Shown here piece by piece: positions 6,698 through 9,412 of a DNA stretch of 9,412 bases. This stretch comes from Deltaproteobacteria bacterium (GTDB lineage Bacteria > Desulfobacterota > Desulfobacteria > Desulfobacterales > C00003060), in NCBI GenBank assembly GCA_019309815.1, contig JAFDFO010000072.1, positions 1 to 9,412 of the forward strand, read 5' to 3'. Below the pieces are notes generated by a model. The model did no database searches. It saw only the letters and a list, made by a program, of their open reading frames with translations, and had not been told where the DNA came from. Every line of letters starts with the position of its first letter. The stretch's first letter is position 1. The position numbers were made by a program, and so were the translations under genes.

Positions 6698-6958
6698 TCA
6701 GGCTGACACTGGGTAAACGCTGACCTTCTTCCTGGACGATCCCATGCGTTCGAAGGTGACAACGCCATCGACCTTGGCAAAGAGTGTGTAATCTCTCCCC
6801 ATCCCCACATTATTTCCGGGATGTACCTTTGTTCCAAGCTGTCGGACCAGTATATTGCCTGCCGAGACCTTTTGTCCGCCGAAACGCTTCACGCCACGCC
6901 TCTGACCGGCACTGTCACGGCCGTTTCGTGAACTCCCGCCTGCCTTTTTGTGCGCCAT
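6698..6958 (-). CDS. rpmA: 50S ribosomal protein L27
   Basis: The 86-residue protein is a full-length bacterial L27, whose N-terminal tail reaches toward the peptidyl-transferase centre. The sequence begins MAHKKAGGSSRNGRDS and continues with GVKRFGGQKVSAGNILVRQ and GTKVHPGNNVGMGRDYTLFA, the standard family blocks. There is no Firmicutes-type N-terminal extension needing Prp protease cleavage. The ATG at 6958 has GGGAG ten bases upstream. It follows rplU after 26 bp; rplU-rpmA is one of the most conserved gene pairs in bacteria and is very probably one transcript here. Confidence 0.98.
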   Translation of the reverse strand: MAHKKAGGSSRNGRDSAGQRRGVKRFGGQKVSAGNILVRQLGTKVHPGNNVGMGRDYTLFAKVDGVVTFERMGSSRKKVSVYPVSA

Positions 6959-6984
6959 GGTTTTGTTGCTCCCGGTAAAATGTG

Positions 6985-7299
6985 TTACGATATCTTGATG
7001 TTGTCGATCTTAAGTGCTGTGTACTGCTGCCGATGGCCCTGTTTTTTCCGATACCGCTTACGCCGTTTCTGCTTGAAAACAATGACCTTCTTGGCCTTTC
7101 CTTGTTCCACAATATGACCGGTCACTGCCACGTTGGTGAGCGTGGGCTGACCGACGTTTACCGTCTCGCCATCGGAAAACATGAGTACACGGTCAAACGA
7201 GATAGGGGCGCCTATCTCACCCGTGATCTTTTCGACCCTTACTGTTTCCCCTTCGGAGACTTTGTATTGTTTGCCTCCGGTTGATATAACTGCATACAT
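6985..7299 (-). CDS. rplU: 50S ribosomal protein L21
   Basis: The 104-residue protein is full-length L21, a 23S rRNA-binding component of the large subunit. The N-terminus MYAVISTGGKQYKVSEGE is the family hallmark. The C-terminal half is very basic (KVIVFKQKRRKRYRKKQGHR), followed by the usual QQYTALKIDNI-type ending. The ATG at 7299 is preceded by AGGAAGG (7314-7308) with an eight-base spacer. Its own near-consensus promoter lies upstream, overlapping the end of rng, and a perfect hairpin sits in the leader, so the L21-L27 unit can be expressed independently of rng. Confidence 0.98.
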   Translation of the reverse strand: MYAVISTGGKQYKVSEGETVRVEKITGEIGAPISFDRVLMFSDGETVNVGQPTLTNVAVTGHIVEQGKAKKVIVFKQKRRKRYRKKQGHRQQYTALKIDNIKIS

Positions 7300-7346
7300 G
7301 ATAAAAACCTTCCTAGAAGCCGTTCTTCAAATCTTGACAAAATGGG

Positions 7347-7369
7347 TTGGGCAAAGCCAAGTTGCCCAA
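7347..7369 (-). promoter_or_regulatory. Perfect 8-bp stem-loop in the rplU leader
   Basis: TTGGGCAA and TTGCCCAA pair perfectly around a seven-base loop (CTTGGCT in the transcript). It starts roughly 25 bases downstream of the predicted transcription start and ends about 32 bases before the rplU Shine-Dalgarno. The bases after it (CCCATTTTG) do not form a real U-tract. A leader or attenuator role, possibly L21 autoregulation, is inference. Confidence 0.5.
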
Positions 7370-7400
7370 GTAGACAAACCTGAAAATATCGGAAATTTTT

Positions 7401-7428
7401 AGTATAGACAATCAGTTGGGTTTGTCAA
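7401..7428 (-). promoter_or_regulatory. Near-consensus sigma-70 promoter for rplU-rpmA
   Basis: On the minus strand TTGACA (7428-7423) is an exact -35 element, followed by 16 bases and TATACT (7406-7401), five of six matches to the -10 consensus. The -35 lies within the last codons of rng and the rng stop falls in the spacer. Transcription would start near 7394, giving a leader of about 95 bases before the rplU ATG. Confidence 0.72.
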
Positions 7429-8968
7429 GATAATTCTTATGCATTTCATACATCTCGTACTGCTCGAGATGAAAGTGGAGATCAGGTCGAACAATGATCT
7501 TCTTATCTATAGCCGTCTCAAGTGCATCTATCATCGAACTCTCCTCTCCCAGGAGAAGTTCGGCAATTTCGGGATGTACCTTCAATGCAATGTACGGCGC
7601 CATCATCTCGCCAGACTCGCGTCGCATGTCCCGATACATGTTGTAGCAGATTGTCCGCCTGGACCTCAGATATCCTTCTCCTTCACAGTAGAAGCACGGT
7701 TCGCAGAGCATCCGGTTCAGCGTTTCACGAGTGCGCTTCCGCGTCATTTCGATCAGCCCCAACTCAGACATGGGAAGGACGTGGGTCTTGCTACGGTCCT
7801 TTTTCAGGGCTTCCTTAAGGGCATTGGATACCCGTTCTCGATTCGATTTTCTTTCCATGTCGATGAAATCAATAATGATCAGACCCCCGATATCTCTCAG
7901 CCTGATCTGATAGGCAATCTCCTTGACCGCTTCCAGGTTGGTCTTAAGGATCGTCTCTTCCAGGCTGTGCCTTCCCACATACCGGCCAGTGTTGACATCA
8001 ATAGTAACGAAGGCCTCCGTGTGCTCAATAACAATATATCCCCCGGATTTGAGCCAAACCTTCTTCTTGAGGGCACGGGCTATTTCGGATTCGAGATTGT
8101 AAGCATCGAAGATCGGCTCGCTTTCTTCATACAGCTCGACAGAGTCTTTCAACTTCGGCATGAATGTATCCAAGAACTGCAAAATCTCCTCATATCCCGA
8201 CTTGGAATCAATGACGAGTTTCTCAACTTCATGGGTGAACAGATCCCGGACTGCTCGCAGGGTCACATTGAGTTCTTTGTGAAGAAGACTCGGTACAGGT
8301 GCGTTGCCGGCCTTCTTCTGAATGTTCAGCCACAACGACACCAGAAAATTCAACTCATCGGCAAGTTTATCCCCGCCGACCCCCTCGCTTACCGTCCTCG
8401 CAATGAGGCCATAGTTTTCAGAGCGGAGTTCGTTTAGCGTTTCCTTCAGACGGGTTCGCTCATTTTCATCTTCTATGCGACGAGAAATCCCAATGTGATC
8501 GGTTGTTGGCATAAGAACCAGGAATCGTCCTGGCAGTGATACCCTGCTCGTGATCCTCGACCCTTTGTTTCCAATGGGTGCCTTGGAGACCTGAACCATG
8601 ATATCCTGACCTTCATGGAGGAGCTCTTCAATCACGAACTCCTGGTCCAGCGACGGAGGGCGCTTCCGGTCTTCAAGGTCGGCAAACTCATTCTTCTCTT
8701 TGTCGGGAAGCACGTGCATGAAGAACTCAAGTTCCTGGTCGTGGTTCAAAACATCTCCCACGTAGATGAAGGCAGCCTGGTCAAGCCCTATGTCAACAAA
8801 AGCGGCCTGCATTCCGGGGAGAACACGTACAACCCGACCTTTATAGATATTGCCGGCGATGTCGGACCCTTTGGGTCTCTCAATCAAGAGTTCCTGCGGG
8901 TTGCCATTCTCCACGAAGGCGACCCGGGTTTCGTGGTCGGTTGCATTGATGATCAGTTCTTTTGACAT
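7412..8968 (-). CDS. rng: Ribonuclease E/G family endoribonuclease
   Basis: The 518-residue protein is a compact RNase G-type enzyme that cleaves single-stranded RNA in rRNA maturation and mRNA decay; it lacks the long C-terminal degradosome scaffold of E. coli RNase E. An S1 domain begins with GNIYKGRVVRVLPGMQAAFVDIG (39-61) and has an acidic insertion at about 75-110. Catalytic aspartates are D324 (VTIDVNTGR) and D367 (IIIDFIDM), 43 residues apart as in RNase E D303/D346. The zinc-link cysteines are C425 and C428 in LCEPCFYCEGEGYL; an extra C422 precedes them. The 5'-sensor region includes RFLVLMPTTDHIGISRRI (148-165). The ATG at 8968 gives the standard N-terminus (MSKELIINAT), though no strong Shine-Dalgarno is visible. 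rng before rplU-rpmA is a common arrangement. Confidence 0.95.
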   Translation of the reverse strand: MSKELIINATDHETRVAFVENGNPQELLIERPKGSDIAGNIYKGRVVRVLPGMQAAFVDIGLDQAAFIYVGDVLNHDQELEFFMHVLPDKEKNEFADLEDRKRPPSLDQEFVIEELLHEGQDIMVQVSKAPIGNKGSRITSRVSLPGRFLVLMPTTDHIGISRRIEDENERTRLKETLNELRSENYGLIARTVSEGVGGDKLADELNFLVSLWLNIQKKAGNAPVPSLLHKELNVTLRAVRDLFTHEVEKLVIDSKSGYEEILQFLDTFMPKLKDSVELYEESEPIFDAYNLESEIARALKKKVWLKSGGYIVIEHTEAFVTIDVNTGRYVGRHSLEETILKTNLEAVKEIAYQIRLRDIGGLIIIDFIDMERKSNRERVSNALKEALKKDRSKTHVLPMSELGLIEMTRKRTRETLNRMLCEPCFYCEGEGYLRSRRTICYNMYRDMRRESGEMMAPYIALKVHPEIAELLLGEESSMIDALETAIDKKIIVRPDLHFHLEQYEMYEMHKNYLDKPN

Positions 8969-9035
8969 GTCAGAAATTTGCTTTGGCTATCTCTTGCCGG
9001 AACAAACCCAACTCACATCATCGTGGACTTGCATC

Positions 9036-9071
9036 CAGGAAAACGAACCTCTATTATCTCAATATTTCCTG
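9036..9071 (-). other. Stem-loop in the rng 5' untranslated region
   Basis: CAGGAAA (9036-9042) and TTTCCTG (9065-9071) pair perfectly across 22 bases, and TTG/CAA outside can extend the stem past a small bulge. It lies just after the predicted start site. RNase E genes of enterobacteria are autoregulated through leader hairpins, so a similar role here is possible but unproven. Confidence 0.4.
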
Positions 9072-9087
9072 CAAATCTACCATTTTC

Positions 9088-9116
9088 AAATTAGCATATG
9101 AAGATGCAGATTTCAA
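9088..9116 (-). promoter_or_regulatory. Candidate sigma-70 promoter for rng
   Basis: TTGAAA (9116-9111) as -35, a 17-base spacer and TAATTT (9093-9088) as -10 lie in the AT-rich block upstream of rng. Spacing is ideal and both boxes are moderate matches. The predicted start near 9081 gives a leader of about 110 bases. Other weak pairs occur in the same AT-rich stretch, so the exact position is uncertain. Confidence 0.45.
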
Positions 9117-9278
9117 TTTTTTGTTTACTGTGCTTATCAGATGGGATCGTATTGTCATAGGATGTTCCCTTATAGTGATTTTCAAAAATATGTTCCTTTT
9201 ACGGCAGTCTTGTTAGGCTGGCGGGGGGTATCTCTTTTTGAATCAGGTCAATTCCCCTCTTCGCTCGTCGGAGGCAAC

Positions 9279-9412
9279 ATGTACGGAACGCTACAGGATA
9301 GGCACACGGCAGCGCCCCTTACACGCTTGGTAGCGTGTTTGTACATGGGTCAAGGCTGTGTAGAAGATCCGTGCCGTCGTGGTACCTGTCAGGAAATATT
9401 CGGTGACCTGAC
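9279..9412 (+). CDS. Possible start of an unrecognised plus-strand gene, cut by the window edge
   Basis: An ATG at 9279 preceded by GGAGG (9270-9274, four-base spacer) opens 44 codons that stay open to the end of the window. The peptide begins MYGTLQDRHTAAPLTRLV and contains four cysteines in its second half (ACLYMGQGCVEDPCRRGTC). I recognise no family. The same bases can form several stable stem-loops, so this may instead be structured RNA or an element end, with the open frame a coincidence. It would be divergent from rng, with the intergenic region serving both directions. Confidence 0.25.
   Translation, partial: MYGTLQDRHTAAPLTRLVACLYMGQGCVEDPCRRGTCQEIFGDL
9304..9361. other. Nested stem-loops at the right edge
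   Basis: ACACGCT (9321-9327) and AGCGTGT (9332-9338) form a perfect 7-bp stem with a TGGT loop. Around it ACACGGC (9304-9310) can pair with GCTGTGT (9355-9361) with one G-U pair. A further perfect 6-bp stem, GTCAGG/CCTGAC, spans 9388-9412 and ends on the last base of the window. Together they suggest a structured RNA or the end of a mobile element. No known RNA family was recognised. Confidence 0.4.

Larger units (their letters stand above)
8969..9412. other. Intergenic region upstream of rng
   Basis: These 444 bp contain no recognisable gene of the minus-strand cluster. The part next to rng is AT-rich (about 9060-9200) and holds the promoter candidate and the leader hairpin. The distal part (about 9220-9412) is more GC-rich, with several stem-loops and a plus-strand ORF that runs off the edge. 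No tRNA, rRNA or known riboswitch was recognised. Confidence 0.55.

Noticed and set aside
7347..7369. Intrinsic terminator between rng and rplU
   Set aside because: The stem is perfect, but neither strand has an adjacent run of Ts, and it lies downstream of a strong promoter for rplU.
7439..8437. 332-codon plus-strand open frame opposite rng
   Set aside because: It is antisense to RNase G, whose catalytic and zinc-link motifs are intact. The predicted peptide matches nothing I recognise and is explained by codon bias on the other strand.
8969..9412. tRNA, RNase P RNA, tmRNA, SRP RNA or a known riboswitch upstream of rng
   Set aside because: I looked for the conserved core words of these families on both strands and found none, so only generic stem-loops are reported.
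1..9412. Defence, toxin-antitoxin or phage system
   Set aside because: Every confident gene is a housekeeping gene or a conserved unknown. There is no nuclease-helicase, toxin, integrase or intact transposase signature.

Overview
The window looks like a core-genome stretch from a Deltaproteobacterium (Desulfobacterota). Three things suggest this: the gene order rng-rplU-rpmA-obgE-proB-proA-nadD-rsfS, a large protein after it that resembles a family I know mainly from this phylum (I believe DUF6178), and intergenic repeats of the kind common in these genomes. All confident genes lie on the minus strand, so transcription runs from high to low coordinates. The assignment is inference; no rRNA or other phylogenetic marker is present.

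Region by region, in the direction of transcription. 9412-8969 is mostly non-coding: an AT-rich block with a candidate sigma-70 promoter and a 5'-UTR hairpin in front of rng, preceded by a stem-loop-rich tract that also holds an unrecognised plus-strand ORF running off the edge. 8968-7412 is rng (RNase E/G). 7411-7300 is a short gap with a near-consensus promoter overlapping the rng stop codon and an 8-bp hairpin in the rplU leader. 7299-6698 encodes ribosomal proteins L21 and L27. 6575-3111 encodes the GTPase ObgE and the proline enzymes ProB and ProA with overlapping ends. 3110-2777 is a repeat-rich gap with a CGAATAT heptamer array and an imperfect palindrome. 2776-1773 encodes NadD and RsfS with an ATGA overlap. 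1772-1429 holds a decayed four-helix-bundle (23S rRNA intervening-sequence type) coding remnant bounded by an 18-bp perfect inverted repeat. 1428-1 is the N-terminal 476 codons of the DUF6178-like protein, cut by the window edge.

Functionally the cluster joins RNA processing (RNase G), the large ribosomal subunit (L21, L27, its assembly GTPase ObgE, and the silencing factor RsfS) with proline synthesis (ProB, ProA) and NAD synthesis (NadD). This grouping is widespread in bacteria. I found no defence system, CRISPR array, tRNA, rRNA or intact transposase. The most unusual content is in the gaps: the inverted-repeat-bounded remnant, the heptamer array with its palindrome, the promoter and hairpin before rplU, and the stem-loops at the right edge.
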